Shown here piece by piece: positions 55,583 through 64,000 of a stretch of 64,000 nucleotides of DNA. Position 1 is the stretch's first letter; each line of letters starts with the position of its first letter. Under the pieces are notes generated by a model. It saw only the letters and a list, made by a program, of their open reading frames with translations, did not search any database and had not been told where the DNA came from. Made by a program: the position numbers and the translations under genes. Origin of the DNA: GCA-002733465 sp965230525 (GTDB taxonomy: Bacteria > Pseudomonadota > Gammaproteobacteria > Enterobacterales > Kangiellaceae); the NCBI GenBank assembly GCA_965230525.1, contig OZ246008.1:62001-126000 (forward strand), in the 5' to 3' direction.

Positions 55583-56737
55583 ATGAAGGAGCATACAAAC
55601 TTAATGGGTCAAACAAATCGAGTTGTAGCATTGGACGCGACTCGAGGTTTAGCTGTATTAGGGATGATTCTCGTGATGAGCCCTGGCTCCTGGTCTCATC
55701 GCTTAGCATTTCTCGAACATGCACCGTGGCACGGCTATACGCCAGCCGATATTGTATTTCCTCTTTTTCTTTTTTCTATCGGTGCCGCTATGGCCTTTGG
55801 AGGCTTAAAGATTGAAGACAAATTCCATACTACCGGACGTATTATTAAACGCGTCGCCTGGCTGATTTTGCTGGGATTGTTTTTGAATTTACTCCCCTCC
55901 TTTGATTTTTCTAACCTTAGAATACCCGGAATACTGCAACGTATTGCTCTATGTTATGGTTTTGTAGCTTTGGTTTTACTCTTCTTATCCCATTATTTTG
56001 AAAAGAATGCGAATCAATCAATATCATTGGTACTATTGCCTGCAATATTGTTGTTAGTTTTGTGGCAGCTAATACTAAGCTGCACCTCTGCACCAGGCTT
56101 TTCGCCAGGGGATTTGTCACAGGCCGGGACTCTTGCTTCTTGGGTAGACCGGACACTTTTCACGAGTTCACACTTATGGGCATATGGTACTGATTCTAGC
56201 GGGATTGTGGTGTATGACCCAGAGGGATTGCTAGCAACTTTTCCAGCGTCAATTAACATATTTTTAGGCATCTTGTTAGTCCGCTGGCTTGGTCGAGAGC
56301 CCATTTATAAGAAATTAGTTTTAGGGGTAGCTTTCGGTTTGGGTTTGGTCGCACTAGGACACTTGTTCGGACATTTTTTTGTCATAAACAAGCGAATATG
56401 GACTTCAAGTTTTGCTTTAGTTTCAAGTGGGTGGTCTTTTGTTGTTTATTGTTTAATTGTTATTGTAATGCGTAAACAGATCATTCGGGCTCTACTTCAC
56501 CCCCTAATTGTATTTGGAGGGAACGCTATTTTAGCATTTTCAATTTTGCAGATATTGAGTGCGTACGCTTATATCAATATTACAGGTCAGCCCCTTCAAA
56601 GCTTCTTTTTTGATTTTTTCTTACAGTTAGTGAGACACCCATATATCGCGTCGCTATTTTGCTCGTTACTGGTAACCTGCGCAATACTAGCCATTCTATA
56701 TCCCCTAGATCGGAAAGGGCTTCACTTAAGAATTTGA
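55583..56737 (+). CDS. HGSNAT/NagX-like membrane acyltransferase (DUF5009-type)
   Basis: A 384-residue membrane protein with about ten hydrophobic helices. RVVALDATRGLAVLGMILV followed by HAPWHGYTPADIVFPLFLF is the hallmark of bacterial heparan-alpha-glucosaminide N-acetyltransferase homologues, with the conserved His in HGYTPAD. Characterised bacterial members are few; acetylation of sugars or peptidoglycan pieces across the membrane is inference. AAGGGAAC precedes the ATG. It follows the serine hydrolase after 72 bases and precedes the BlaI region. Confidence 0.82.
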   Translation: MKEHTNLMGQTNRVVALDATRGLAVLGMILVMSPGSWSHRLAFLEHAPWHGYTPADIVFPLFLFSIGAAMAFGGLKIEDKFHTTGRIIKRVAWLILLGLFLNLLPSFDFSNLRIPGILQRIALCYGFVALVLLFLSHYFEKNANQSISLVLLPAILLLVLWQLILSCTSAPGFSPGDLSQAGTLASWVDRTLFTSSHLWAYGTDSSGIVVYDPEGLLATFPASINIFLGILLVRWLGREPIYKKLVLGVAFGLGLVALGHLFGHFFVINKRIWTSSFALVSSGWSFVVYCLIVIVMRKQIIRALLHPLIVFGGNAILAFSILQILSAYAYINITGQPLQSFFFDFFLQLVRHPYIASLFCSLLVTCAILAILYPLDRKGLHLRI

Positions 56738-57082
56738 TTTAAACCATATAAAAGCAAAATTTATTGTTCCAAAGCTAAGGCTCCCATCGAAACGAATCAT
56801 TGCAACGGTTGGAGTGAAATTTAGTTCATTGATGGTATAGCCTAACCTCTAATCTAAACTAATTGCCACTTCAGAAATTGTGCCTGTTTATCTAACAAGT
56901 GAAGTACGAGTAATCCAGAAATCGATTTCTGGTGGAACTGCGCCTAGTGCAATGACACACGCAGCACTTAAGGGCACTTCGAAAATTCATCCTGACAACT
57001 TTATAAATGAGAAAGCCTTGACAAAACCATTCTCTTTCTCTACATTTGTAGATATAAATCACTACATATGTAGAGAAAGAAT
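56738..57082 (+). promoter_or_regulatory. BlaI-controlled promoter region with two operators
   Basis: A 345-base gene-free stretch. TTGACA (57018-57023), 17-base spacer, TACATT (57041-57046) form the promoter. Two BlaI/MecI-type operators TACA-N2-TGTA lie at 57041-57050 (within a CTACATTTGTAG dyad) and 57063-57072 (within a perfect CTACATATGTAG dyad). Their centres are 22 bp apart, two helical turns. The first covers the -10 box and the second the start of the transcript, just before the ATG at 57083. Further upstream is an unexplained perfect 18-bp palindrome, CCAGAAATC plus its complement, at 56915-56932. Confidence 0.85.
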
Positions 57083-57457
57083 ATGGAGTTATCTGATTTT
57101 GAATTAGAAGTGATGCAATTGTTTTGGAGTAATCCTAAATCAACTGCTCCACAAATACATCAGCTGATAGCTGAAAAGCGTGAAGTAAGCTACTCCACAG
57201 TCAAAACGATAATCGATCGTTTAGAAAAAAAAGGGGCTTTGGACAGATGTGGACATCAAGGCCGAACAATTTTCTACCAAGCTAATATCGAAAAAAAGCA
57301 ATTAAGTCGTCCCATGATAAGGGATTTCATCAATCGATTATTTTTAGGCAAAAGCAGACCATTGGTTGCACATATTCTAGAAGAAGAGCAGCTTTCCTTG
57401 GACGATATAAGCTATTTAGAATCCCTACTGAAAAAACGAAAGAAGGAGCTTAAGTAA
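57083..57457 (+). CDS. blaI: BlaI/MecI/CopY-family repressor
   Basis: A 124-residue winged-helix repressor. LSDFELEVMQLFWSNPK begins the fold, then SYSTVKTIIDRLEKKGAL is the recognition helix region, and GRTIFYQANIEKKQ the wing. The C-terminal helices, normally the dimer and cleavage region, are present (ISYLESLLKKRKKELK). It binds TACA-N2-TGTA operators, two of which lie at its own promoter, so it is almost certainly autoregulated. The M56 sensor gene starts one base after its stop. Confidence 0.93.
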   Translation: MELSDFELEVMQLFWSNPKSTAPQIHQLIAEKREVSYSTVKTIIDRLEKKGALDRCGHQGRTIFYQANIEKKQLSRPMIRDFINRLFLGKSRPLVAHILEEEQLSLDDISYLESLLKKRKKELK

Positions 57458-57458
57458 A

Positions 57459-59048
57459 GTGCTATTGTTCATTCTAAGTAATACAGTCCTAAGCTTGTTG
57501 GCCGTTATTTATAATCGGTTAGACAATACAACAATCCACTCGAAACTATTTCTCTCCAGTTTTGCGATGCTTTGCTGGGTTATCCCTTTTGTACATATAA
57601 GAAACCTATTTCCGAAAAACTTAACGATAGATATAGATTGGATAGCGCCGCAAACATTTGATGCTATAATTGTCGAGGCATCGAAATCGACGTCTTCTAT
57701 TTCTACCTTGTCATTTTCCGATGTGTTTTTTATAGCCTGCTTGATCGGAATCGCAATTTCTATTTTTCAATTACACCACCACTCTAACTGGATTAAGAAA
57801 CTAAGAGCGAGTTCAGATAACATCCCCGTCATAACTCACAAGGGAATCCCGGTTTTTACCAGTAATTTGATAAATAGTGCTGTTTTGATTGGTTTCAGAA
57901 AACCTTCTATTTGGATTAATCCAAGGCTATTCTACTCGCCGCACCGAAGCGTAATACTTGCTCATGAATCTGTACATAAAAGCTACATGGATAACTATTC
58001 CCTCTTGGTTATCGCGCTGTTACGTAACTTATATTGGTGGAATCCAGTAGTGAGGGTGCTAGCGAAAGACCTAATTGAGCATATTGAGGCTCGGTGTGAT
58101 TATAACGCCAGCAGTTCGTTTCCAAACAATCAATATCAAACTCTGTTAGCGGAATTAATGCATTCTACCAAATCAGATCTAAGCATTAATTTTAGTAGTG
58201 CTGTGATTAGTAAGAATCCTAACATACGACGCCTTCAATACCTTTCCGAGGAAAATAAAATGAATCGAGCTTCAAAGTTCTACTTTGCCACATTCATAAC
58301 CCTGACTATTCTGGTTTTAGCTTTGCCGGTATCAACATTGAGAGCATTGGCCGAACCCACAAGCAAGTCATATGCTTCTGACAAGAGGTTTAGTATGGAT
58401 TTTGATGTGATTCCTATCTCTATGGCTTCAAAGTTTATTTCCGAGGTTTTTAAATTAGATGGTGTCGATATCGATAGCACAATTCGTAAAACTGTTTTTA
58501 CTAATTTTAAGTTTGAAAACACTGACCTTGATGAACTATCAGATAAAACTAATATTAACTGGGATATCGAAAACAACACCCTAAAGCTAACTCCTCGAGC
58601 AGGCGTTGTCACTACTCAATTTTTCAGTGAGAGTGAAAGAGCTATAGTCAGTGCACCAGAAGTAAAATCTGATAATAGTAAAAATGAAGCTTCCGAATTT
58701 GGTGCATTGCTCGAGCTCAAAATCATTCGAAAACTGACAGTTAAAGACTCCAAAAATATTAAGACGGTAGATATGACTGTGTGGACTCACTTTAATAAAG
58801 CTTCAACAATTAAAATAGATGATGCTTGGGAAGCAACTTTCCAAATTAAAGAGTTGGATAATAAAGTGCTCCTTGCCTTGAATATCTTTGATTTAAGCCC
58901 AAAAAGAAATTTACTAGCATCTCCACGCTTATTTACCACTTACCGCCAAAAAGCGACAGTCGAATGGGGTGGAACCGGCCAGACTAAAGGTGAAATTTGG
59001 ACACTCGAGGTCACTCCTAGTCGATCTGCCAATCCGAATTCGCAATAA
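57459..59048 (+). CDS. M56 (BlaR1-like) membrane metalloprotease with STN- and secretin-like C-terminal region
   Basis: A 529-residue protein with N-terminal membrane helices (about 1-45, 85-105, 180-195) and a zinc site His169-Glu-x-x-His173 (LAHESVHKSY), with Glu210 and Asp214 in HIEARCDYN, as in M56/BlaR1. A further helix at about 277-297 is followed by a periplasmic part. That part is not a penicillin-binding domain, and no SxxK/KTG set is found. Residues about 310-380 resemble an STN domain of secretins/TonB receptors (FDVIPISMASKFISEVF, NTDLDELSDKTNINWDIENNTL). Residues about 415-520 resemble secretin pieces (LLASPRLFTTYRQKATVEWG). GTG start, with AAGGAG 10 bases upstream. It presumably cleaves BlaI when the sensor part is triggered. 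Confidence 0.88.
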   Translation: MLLFILSNTVLSLLAVIYNRLDNTTIHSKLFLSSFAMLCWVIPFVHIRNLFPKNLTIDIDWIAPQTFDAIIVEASKSTSSISTLSFSDVFFIACLIGIAISIFQLHHHSNWIKKLRASSDNIPVITHKGIPVFTSNLINSAVLIGFRKPSIWINPRLFYSPHRSVILAHESVHKSYMDNYSLLVIALLRNLYWWNPVVRVLAKDLIEHIEARCDYNASSSFPNNQYQTLLAELMHSTKSDLSINFSSAVISKNPNIRRLQYLSEENKMNRASKFYFATFITLTILVLALPVSTLRALAEPTSKSYASDKRFSMDFDVIPISMASKFISEVFKLDGVDIDSTIRKTVFTNFKFENTDLDELSDKTNINWDIENNTLKLTPRAGVVTTQFFSESERAIVSAPEVKSDNSKNEASEFGALLELKIIRKLTVKDSKNIKTVDMTVWTHFNKASTIKIDDAWEATFQIKELDNKVLLALNIFDLSPKRNLLASPRLFTTYRQKATVEWGGTGQTKGEIWTLEVTPSRSANPNSQ

Positions 59049-59057
59049 AATAAAAAA

Positions 59058-59095
59058 GTCTCCTAGCCGCGAACAGCTAGAAGACCTTATTTTCT
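59058..59095. terminator. Terminator after blaI-M56 (bidirectional)
   Basis: GTCTCCTAGC (59058-59067) and GCTAGAAGAC (59076-59085) form a 10-bp stem with one mismatch and an 8-base loop. It is preceded by an A-rich run and followed by CTTATTTTCT, so it can serve both the M56 gene and the convergent hydrolase gene. Confidence 0.8.
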
Positions 59096-59139
59096 AATCC
59101 GTTAAATGTGTACGATATTTTAGTTGTTTTTGATTTCGC

Positions 59140-60756
59140 CTATTCATAATCTCGAATAAATTCCAAATTATCCAATATAATACTTCCTTTGGTTCCCGGC
59201 GCAAAAGAAATGAAAATCTCATTCACCTGCTCCAAATCCACCCCTGCGAAATCTTCAAGTGGAATAACAATCGTTTGCATGGTTGTATGTTTGTCGGTAC
59301 TTTCAAGCTCTCGGTAGAAATACTGTGAGCCACCATTAGCACTGCTTAATCCGATCCTGATGTTCGCATTACCTGATTCATTGGAATACATTGGCCATGG
59401 AACTCCGTTCACCAACCCCGCACGAAGTGACAAATGAGTATATTCTGAAATATCTTGCTTGTCCCCATCAACTGCGAAGCCAATATATTGGGTATAAGAG
59501 ATATCTTCCCAAGACACCCACAAAAATTTTGACTTATGCCGAATATTATAAGGCGCGGTTTCTAAGTTATTTTCGTAAACAGGAAAATCAAATACCTGCG
59601 CTGATTTACCGGTCAGCTCATAAAATTCATCCTCGAAGTTTTCTATCTGAAGTTTAAGTCTAGGGCTAAATTGATGTTTGATTCGCAATGCTGAGCCAGC
59701 TTCCTGACCTAATCCGTCGTCCGTATCTGAGACGATCATCGCGAGTGACTTAGGCAAAGCCCGATTTCTCAAAAAGCCGTTAAATCGAGTATCTCCATTT
59801 AAGTGCTTTCTTAAGAAAGCGTTTAAATAGGCTTTACCAATACAAAATTGATCATCAGTATTTAGATAAGGATGCTTCGGTATATCTGTATCGTCCACGT
59901 TTGGAGCACTCCAAGGAGCATTCGTATGTGTGCCTAAAAATTCGGCATGATTAGCACCGTATACGTAGACAGAAGTTTTGTCTATTTTGGGGGTAAACAA
60001 AATACAATTACCATCGCAAGTGGTCGATTCAGTACCAGCCATATCATACGCAGCGATCCCTTCGCTGACAGTACCAGACTCCCCTTTCATATCAGAATCT
60101 CGAGATCCCCATATTGATAAAAAGGCTTCTGCATGTTCGCCGGTAAGTTTTTGATCTTGCTCTGCAATATTTGGAGCAACATTGATGACTGCATTAATTT
60201 TATAACCATGCTGTAGGTTATGGTTTTCAATCGCAGCGTTGTTTACAACCAGACCCGCTCTACTATGACCGATCAAGCCGACCGGGCTATTCTGGTTTAA
60301 TTTAGCATAATCAAATACCGCATCTAAAGTGCCTAGAATAAATAAAGGATCTTCACTTGCTCCACCATTATTTTCTCTTCTAGCCACAGCAATTAGAAAT
60401 CCATTTTTTGCCAAGAATTCAGCAATATCATCGTACTCTTCCTTGGCATAAGAGTTGCCATTAACAATAAGAACCACCGGCATGTTTTTAGGTGGATTAA
60501 GACTCATTGATTTTTCAATATAAATATCAACACCAGTTGTGTTGGGAAACCCGGGAATCTCTAATGTAGCGATATTTTTTACAGAACCATCATGGCTCGT
60601 TAGAGTACAAGGATCGACGACCTTAAAATTAGGTACAAGACTGTCCAATGATTTCGAGGCTGAGGTGTTGAGCGCTTTAGCTTGCGACGAGTCGACTGTA
60701 AAAGCCAAACTAAAAATCAGCGTCGTAAATAAAATAGAATTTATTGATTTTTTCAT
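59140..60756 (-). CDS. Secreted alpha/beta hydrolase with C-terminal beta-rich domain
   Basis: A 538-residue protein with a signal peptide (about 1-26). The alpha/beta hydrolase core (about 75-330) has nucleophile elbow GHSRAG with Ser165, a candidate acid Asp220/Asp222 in GSRDSDMKG, and base His270 in YGANHAEF. The layout is that of PET-hydrolase/dienelactone-like esterases. Paired cysteines (CDGNC) lie at about 247-251. The last about 150 residues form a jelly-roll-like module with FLWVSWEDISY, LSLRAG and GSIILDNLEF, resembling a carbohydrate- or polymer-binding domain. The substrate is not known. Confidence 0.78.
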   Translation of the reverse strand: MKKSINSILFTTLIFSLAFTVDSSQAKALNTSASKSLDSLVPNFKVVDPCTLTSHDGSVKNIATLEIPGFPNTTGVDIYIEKSMSLNPPKNMPVVLIVNGNSYAKEEYDDIAEFLAKNGFLIAVARRENNGGASEDPLFILGTLDAVFDYAKLNQNSPVGLIGHSRAGLVVNNAAIENHNLQHGYKINAVINVAPNIAEQDQKLTGEHAEAFLSIWGSRDSDMKGESGTVSEGIAAYDMAGTESTTCDGNCILFTPKIDKTSVYVYGANHAEFLGTHTNAPWSAPNVDDTDIPKHPYLNTDDQFCIGKAYLNAFLRKHLNGDTRFNGFLRNRALPKSLAMIVSDTDDGLGQEAGSALRIKHQFSPRLKLQIENFEDEFYELTGKSAQVFDFPVYENNLETAPYNIRHKSKFLWVSWEDISYTQYIGFAVDGDKQDISEYTHLSLRAGLVNGVPWPMYSNESGNANIRIGLSSANGGSQYFYRELESTDKHTTMQTIVIPLEDFAGVDLEQVNEIFISFAPGTKGSIILDNLEFIRDYE

Positions 60757-61060
60757 CTTGTTAATTCTCCATCATGTTTATAAATATTTGAGATATTTTT
60801 GTTTGAAATACCTTAGGAGATTAGGCTGAATCAGATTTAAGTTCTTGATGTAAACTGGGAATGATTTGGAGGAATTGTAATTTCACAATGTGAGCAATTA
60901 TGACCGTGCGGCGCAATTCTTAAAGAGTAAAATTCAACTATGAGATGATAAAAACAACGAGCTGACAGAACGAGCCAAACTCAACCGCATTAAGCCAACT
61001 AGTCTTGAGAGATAGTCTTGAAAAAGCAAGTCGCTAGTGATAGGTTCAAATGTGATGAAG
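60757..61060. other. Intergenic region, no gene seen
   Basis: About 300 bases between the secreted hydrolase and the alkyltransferase-like gene. On the minus strand GGAGAATT lies before the hydrolase ATG. I see no strong promoter boxes, repeats or RNA structure. Confidence 0.5.
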
Positions 61061-61411
61061 CTAAAACTCCAACTTCATCAACATCTCAGCTAGATCTGGC
61101 TGCCATCCGAAGTGTTTGAGCTTCACTCGATTATTAAAAACCACAACCCCTTCTTGTTGCAATAATCCTTTTTGTTTTTCAGCTTGCGCGCTGCCCTTTT
61201 CGAAAGCCAACTGACCGTTACTTCGTAATATTCTATACCAAGGCAGCTGCATAGATGGCGGTGATAATCCAAGGGATTTTCCGACGAGTCTGGCACGTCC
61301 GGGCAAACCGGCAAGGTCAGCAATCTGCCCGTAGCTCGCAACTTTCCCTGCTGGGACGGCTTGCACCGTCTTCCAAATTCTTTTGGTTTTGTCGCTTGCT
61401 TTAACAACCAT
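61061..61411 (-). CDS. Alkyltransferase-like protein (ATL), MGMT family
   Basis: A 116-residue protein of the O6-alkylguanine-DNA alkyltransferase fold. AVPAGKVASYGQIADLAG is the DNA-binding helix region, RLVGKSL carries the Arg finger and LPWYRILRSNGQL replaces the PCHRV active site: the acceptor Cys is Trp58. ATL proteins lack alkyl transfer; they bind O6-alkylguanine and hand it to nucleotide excision repair. It has a longer C-terminal tail than E. coli YbaZ. Confidence 0.9.
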   Translation of the reverse strand: MVVKASDKTKRIWKTVQAVPAGKVASYGQIADLAGLPGRARLVGKSLGLSPPSMQLPWYRILRSNGQLAFEKGSAQAEKQKGLLQQEGVVVFNNRVKLKHFGWQPDLAEMLMKLEF

Positions 61412-61451
61412 TGATTTAGATAAATCCTAAGTCGTTTAGAATAATGTTTGA

Positions 61452-62564
61452 CTACCTGATCACAAATCGATTATCCACTCTCAATACTTGATGCTCAAGA
61501 TTAAAACGCATGGCGTAAAGTGCGTTAATTTGTTTTAGGAAAGGTTCGATTTCCTTCTTTTCGTTAGCGGTTAGGGAATGATATAGATTGAGTGGTCTTT
61601 GCATCATCCATTGGACTTGTGGAAGTACTCCACGCTGCTCTTTTACGCCGTTAATGGTAAATTCATGGGTACCGAGTTTTCTTGGCACTTGAATCGGTTC
61701 TGATATCTCAATGCCATTGGTTTCTCGTTCAAACCATTCTGCAAGCTGGTTGGCGGTATCTTCCAACACCGGCCACTGAGTTTCAAATAAGTTATTCAAA
61801 ATGGGATAAAGTGTTTCTGGAATTTGATCGTCAGCTAACCATTCCCCTTCACAATTTGACGCGTCATGCATTCGTTCAATCCAACTCACTACATTTGGCG
61901 CAATTTGCGCTAATATTTCACAAGAGTTTGGTTCGCGATAAAAATGGACAAACAACGGACCGTAAAAAGCGAAATCGGCAACACAGGGCGTCTCGCCTAA
62001 TAAAAACGAGTGTTGTTGAAAGTGTTTATCAAGGTCAACTAAAAACTGTCCCTCAAACCATTCCTTGATGGCTGGGATGGACTTTTCGGTAATCCCCAAA
62101 ACTTTAGTCATTCCCTTAAATCGATCGCCAATTTTTTTACCTAAGAAACCGCGGATAAATCCTGGCATTTTTGGGCTAATCACTTTGCCAAACTCGCGAT
62201 AAGTAAAACTTAGATCTGGGTTGTTCCAGCGATAATACATTGCTGGGATCAATAGCCACTCATCACCATAAAGTTCGAGCAGTAATGAAACTAACCGTTG
62301 TTTTGGGGTGGTGGGATAAACGGCTCTTTCCGGAAATTGCATTTCTAACTGATCAATAATGTTGGTGGTATCTTGTAAGTACTCGCCATCTGGGGTTTTG
62401 ACCACCGGAATAAAGCGAACACCGGTATTAGGTACGATAATCTCTTTATAGACTTTAAGGGTTGATAAAACTTCATCAAACGGGATTTTTTTGTATTTGA
62501 GATATGTCTTCGCTTTACCGGTATACAAGGAAAACTCGGTACCATAAAGAGTGTAGTTTGACAT
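61452..62564 (-). CDS. Glutathione S-transferase-like protein with extended C-terminus
   Basis: A 370-residue protein. Residues 1-78 are a GST N-terminal thioredoxin-like fold (YGTEFSLYTGKAKTYLKYK, then FIPVVKTPDGEYLQDTTNI, with cis-Pro and Asp-Thr-Thr in place of the usual Glu-Ser). The helical region (about 95-235) contains FLLGETPCVADFAFYGPLF. The C-terminal about 130 residues, HEFTINGVKEQRGVLPQVQW and onwards, are beyond a normal GST. The group is common in marine proteobacteria; no substrate is known. Confidence 0.82.
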   Translation of the reverse strand: MSNYTLYGTEFSLYTGKAKTYLKYKKIPFDEVLSTLKVYKEIIVPNTGVRFIPVVKTPDGEYLQDTTNIIDQLEMQFPERAVYPTTPKQRLVSLLLELYGDEWLLIPAMYYRWNNPDLSFTYREFGKVISPKMPGFIRGFLGKKIGDRFKGMTKVLGITEKSIPAIKEWFEGQFLVDLDKHFQQHSFLLGETPCVADFAFYGPLFVHFYREPNSCEILAQIAPNVVSWIERMHDASNCEGEWLADDQIPETLYPILNNLFETQWPVLEDTANQLAEWFERETNGIEISEPIQVPRKLGTHEFTINGVKEQRGVLPQVQWMMQRPLNLYHSLTANEKKEIEPFLKQINALYAMRFNLEHQVLRVDNRFVIR

Positions 62565-62681
62565 CGTTCAGTAACCCTATATTATTTCTGCTCACCATAA
62601 GTTTATACCAAAACCCAATAACGTACCTTAATTTCTCAAATTATGTGAATTGGAACAAAGAGTTAGGTCTAATAGATTAAA

Positions 62682-63497
62682 ATGAGTAATAGTCACACTT
62701 GGATAGATATTGGGGTTAATTTAACTAACTCCCGATTCGACAAAGATCGCCCTCAAGTTATCTCACAAGCGCAAGCTCATGGCGTTATCGCGCAAATTGT
62801 TACCGGAACGAATCTGCAAGAAAGCATCAATGCTCATGACCTTTGCCAACAATTCCCTAATCAATTGTTTTCTACCGCGGGTTGTCACCCTCACGATGCA
62901 AAGAATTTTTTACCTGAGCACCTGCAGCAACTCAAACAGTTATTAAGCAATGATTGCGTAGTGGCTGTTGGGGAGTGCGGCTTAGATTTTAATCGAGACT
63001 TTTCACCACGAGATGTTCAACTTGAAGTCTTTGAACAACAGTTAATCTTAGCGAGCGAAACTCAAAAGCCTGTGTTTTTGCATGAGCGAGATGCATTCGA
63101 ACCACAAATTGAATTGTTAAAGAAATATCGCGATCAATTAACCGGCGCTGTTGTTCATTGTTTTACCGGCAACAAGCAACAATTACTCGCCTATCTCGAT
63201 CTCAATTTGCATATTGGGATTACCGGTTGGGTATGCGATGAAAGAAGGGGGCAAACATTGCAGTCCATAGTTCACCTCATTCCAAACGACAAATTAATGC
63301 TGGAAACCGATGCCCCCTATTTAACCCCCAGAAACATCAGGCCGCGACCTAAATCCAGCCGAAACCTTCCGCAGTATTTGCCTCATGTAGCGGCGGAAGT
63401 GGCAAGACTCAGAAATGTCAGTATCGGCCAATTAAGCGAGCAGTGTATGGAAACGACTCAGCGTTTCTTTAGCTTAGATTTAACCAACCATGACTGA
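62682..63497 (+). CDS. tatD: TatD-type metal-dependent DNase/exonuclease
   Basis: A 271-residue amidohydrolase-fold nuclease very similar in plan to E. coli TatD. WIDIGVNLTNSRF opens the protein (the first metal-binding His of other TatDs is Gly-Val-Asn here, as in TatD itself). TAGCHPHDAKNF, VGECGLDFNRDFSP, VFLHERDAFE, VVHCFTGNK and GITGWVCDERRG follow, and METDAPYLTPRNI (as LETDAPYL) gives the Asp. It is a 3'-5' exonuclease linked to DNA repair. The stop overlaps the next gene by 8 bases. Confidence 0.95.
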   Translation: MSNSHTWIDIGVNLTNSRFDKDRPQVISQAQAHGVIAQIVTGTNLQESINAHDLCQQFPNQLFSTAGCHPHDAKNFLPEHLQQLKQLLSNDCVVAVGECGLDFNRDFSPRDVQLEVFEQQLILASETQKPVFLHERDAFEPQIELLKKYRDQLTGAVVHCFTGNKQQLLAYLDLNLHIGITGWVCDERRGQTLQSIVHLIPNDKLMLETDAPYLTPRNIRPRPKSSRNLPQYLPHVAAEVARLRNVSIGQLSEQCMETTQRFFSLDLTNHD

Positions 63498-64000
63498 TCA
63501 AACGCCCGTTCCCCCTTCGCTTTCCCAGAATCAGCAACAGGTTGTTTTGTTGCATGGTTTAGGTCGCTCAGCAGGCAGTATGCGAAAGTTGGAAAAAGCG
63601 CTTATTAAACAAGGATACCGCGTTTTTAATCCCGGCTATGCGGGGATCACGGGAAGCTACGATTCAATCCTAAAAAAGTTAATGGCGCAATTACACGATT
63701 GGGTCATTCCGCAGAATACCCTGCATTTTGTGGGGCATTCTTTTGGCGGCATATTGATTCGCGGAATTCTGTCTGTGTGCAGCAACACATGGCAATTGGG
63801 TAATTGCGTCATGTTAGGCACTCCTAATCAAGGCACGCAAACGGCTCAGTTTATGACCAATCATCCAATATTAAAATACTTTACCCCAGTGGTTGCTAAG
63901 CAGCTTTTACCGACCAGTGAGCTTATTAGAGAGCTGCCGGAGCCACCGTTACCTACCGGGGTTATTGCCGGGAGTCAAAGCCGCTCGCTGTTAGTTCCAG
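63490..64000 (+). CDS. Alpha/beta hydrolase / lipase-like protein, N-terminal part (truncated by window edge)
   Basis: Begins at ATG 63490, overlapping tatD by 8 bases in another frame, and is open to the end of the window (170 codons). It reads VVLLHGLGRSAGSM, then LHFVGHSFGGILIRGIL with nucleophile Ser in GHSFGG, and VMLGTPNQGTQTAQFM, as in PGAP1/lipase-like esterases without a signal peptide. The acid and His lie beyond the window. Confidence 0.85.
   Translation, partial: MTDQTPVPPSLSQNQQQVVLLHGLGRSAGSMRKLEKALIKQGYRVFNPGYAGITGSYDSILKKLMAQLHDWVIPQNTLHFVGHSFGGILIRGILSVCSNTWQLGNCVMLGTPNQGTQTAQFMTNHPILKYFTPVVAKQLLPTSELIRELPEPPLPTGVIAGSQSRSLLVP

Noticed and set aside
56880..57107. 75-codon frame before blaI
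   Set aside because: It spans the blaI promoter and operators and overlaps the blaI start; its translation has no recognisable fold.
57459..59048. Possible true BlaR1 beta-lactam sensor
   Set aside because: No SxxK, SxN or KTG motif is found in the C-terminal part, so I call it BlaR1-like only in its protease half.

Overview
The window looks like chromosomal DNA of a gammaproteobacterium. It is moderately AT-rich, with gene content and order close to the Pseudomonas aeruginosa gshB / pil-chp / pilTU neighbourhood. A marine Oceanospirillales- or Kangiella-like relative is my inference; no rRNA or tRNA is present to test it. The window is gene-dense, shows no prophage, insertion sequence or CRISPR array, and cuts a gene at each end.

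Left part (1-13 kb): a truncated methyltransferase, a lipoprotein oligopeptidase B, a small minus-strand group (DUF1761 protein, methyltransferase, YqiA-like hydrolase with a YafK/DpaA-like L,D-transpeptidase, small membrane protein), ferredoxin-NADP reductase, a Bcr/CflA exporter divergent from a LysR regulator, a gluzincin-like secreted protein, and a coupled DUF2868/DUF3482 GTPase pair.

Centre (12.9-27.3 kb): one long minus-strand chemosensory operon for type IV pili, in order pilG, pilH, pilI, pilJ, cheR (pilK), chpA, cheB (chpB), chpC. ChpA is a 2231-residue multi-HPt kinase and ChpB carries a roughly 570-residue acidic insert. Divergently follow gshB and a TonB-like gene, then a two-gene minus-strand insertion (a 1039-residue CRTAC1/VCBS protein and a DUF255 thioredoxin with a DsbD-alpha-like tail), then yqgE and ruvX. 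The retraction ATPases pilT-pilU run on the minus strand, with yggS-proC-yggT divergent to them. The sensor array, the retraction motors and the TonB3-like protein therefore lie close together, as in P. aeruginosa.

Right part (43-64 kb): a bacterial dynamin-like GTPase, a DUF4426 protein, a LysR-controlled membrane protein/cyclase pair, a GST, and the rdgB-hemW-glpT-glpQ run. Next comes a striking array of eight 92-bp palindromic repeats (53159-53892). After it lie a class C beta-lactamase-like serine hydrolase, an HGSNAT/NagX-like membrane acyltransferase, and a BlaI/M56 regulatory pair with two clear BlaI-type operators but an unusual STN/secretin-like sensor domain in place of a penicillin-binding one. 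The window closes with a secreted alpha/beta hydrolase, an alkyltransferase-like protein, a GST-like protein, tatD and a truncated lipase-like gene.

Most worth a second look are: the BlaI/M56 pair with an apparently non-beta-lactam sensor; the CRTAC1 protein with three or four histone-fold-like helix-loop-helix repeats in its N-terminal half; the 92-bp palindromic tandem array; and the large acidic linkers shared by ChpA and ChpB.
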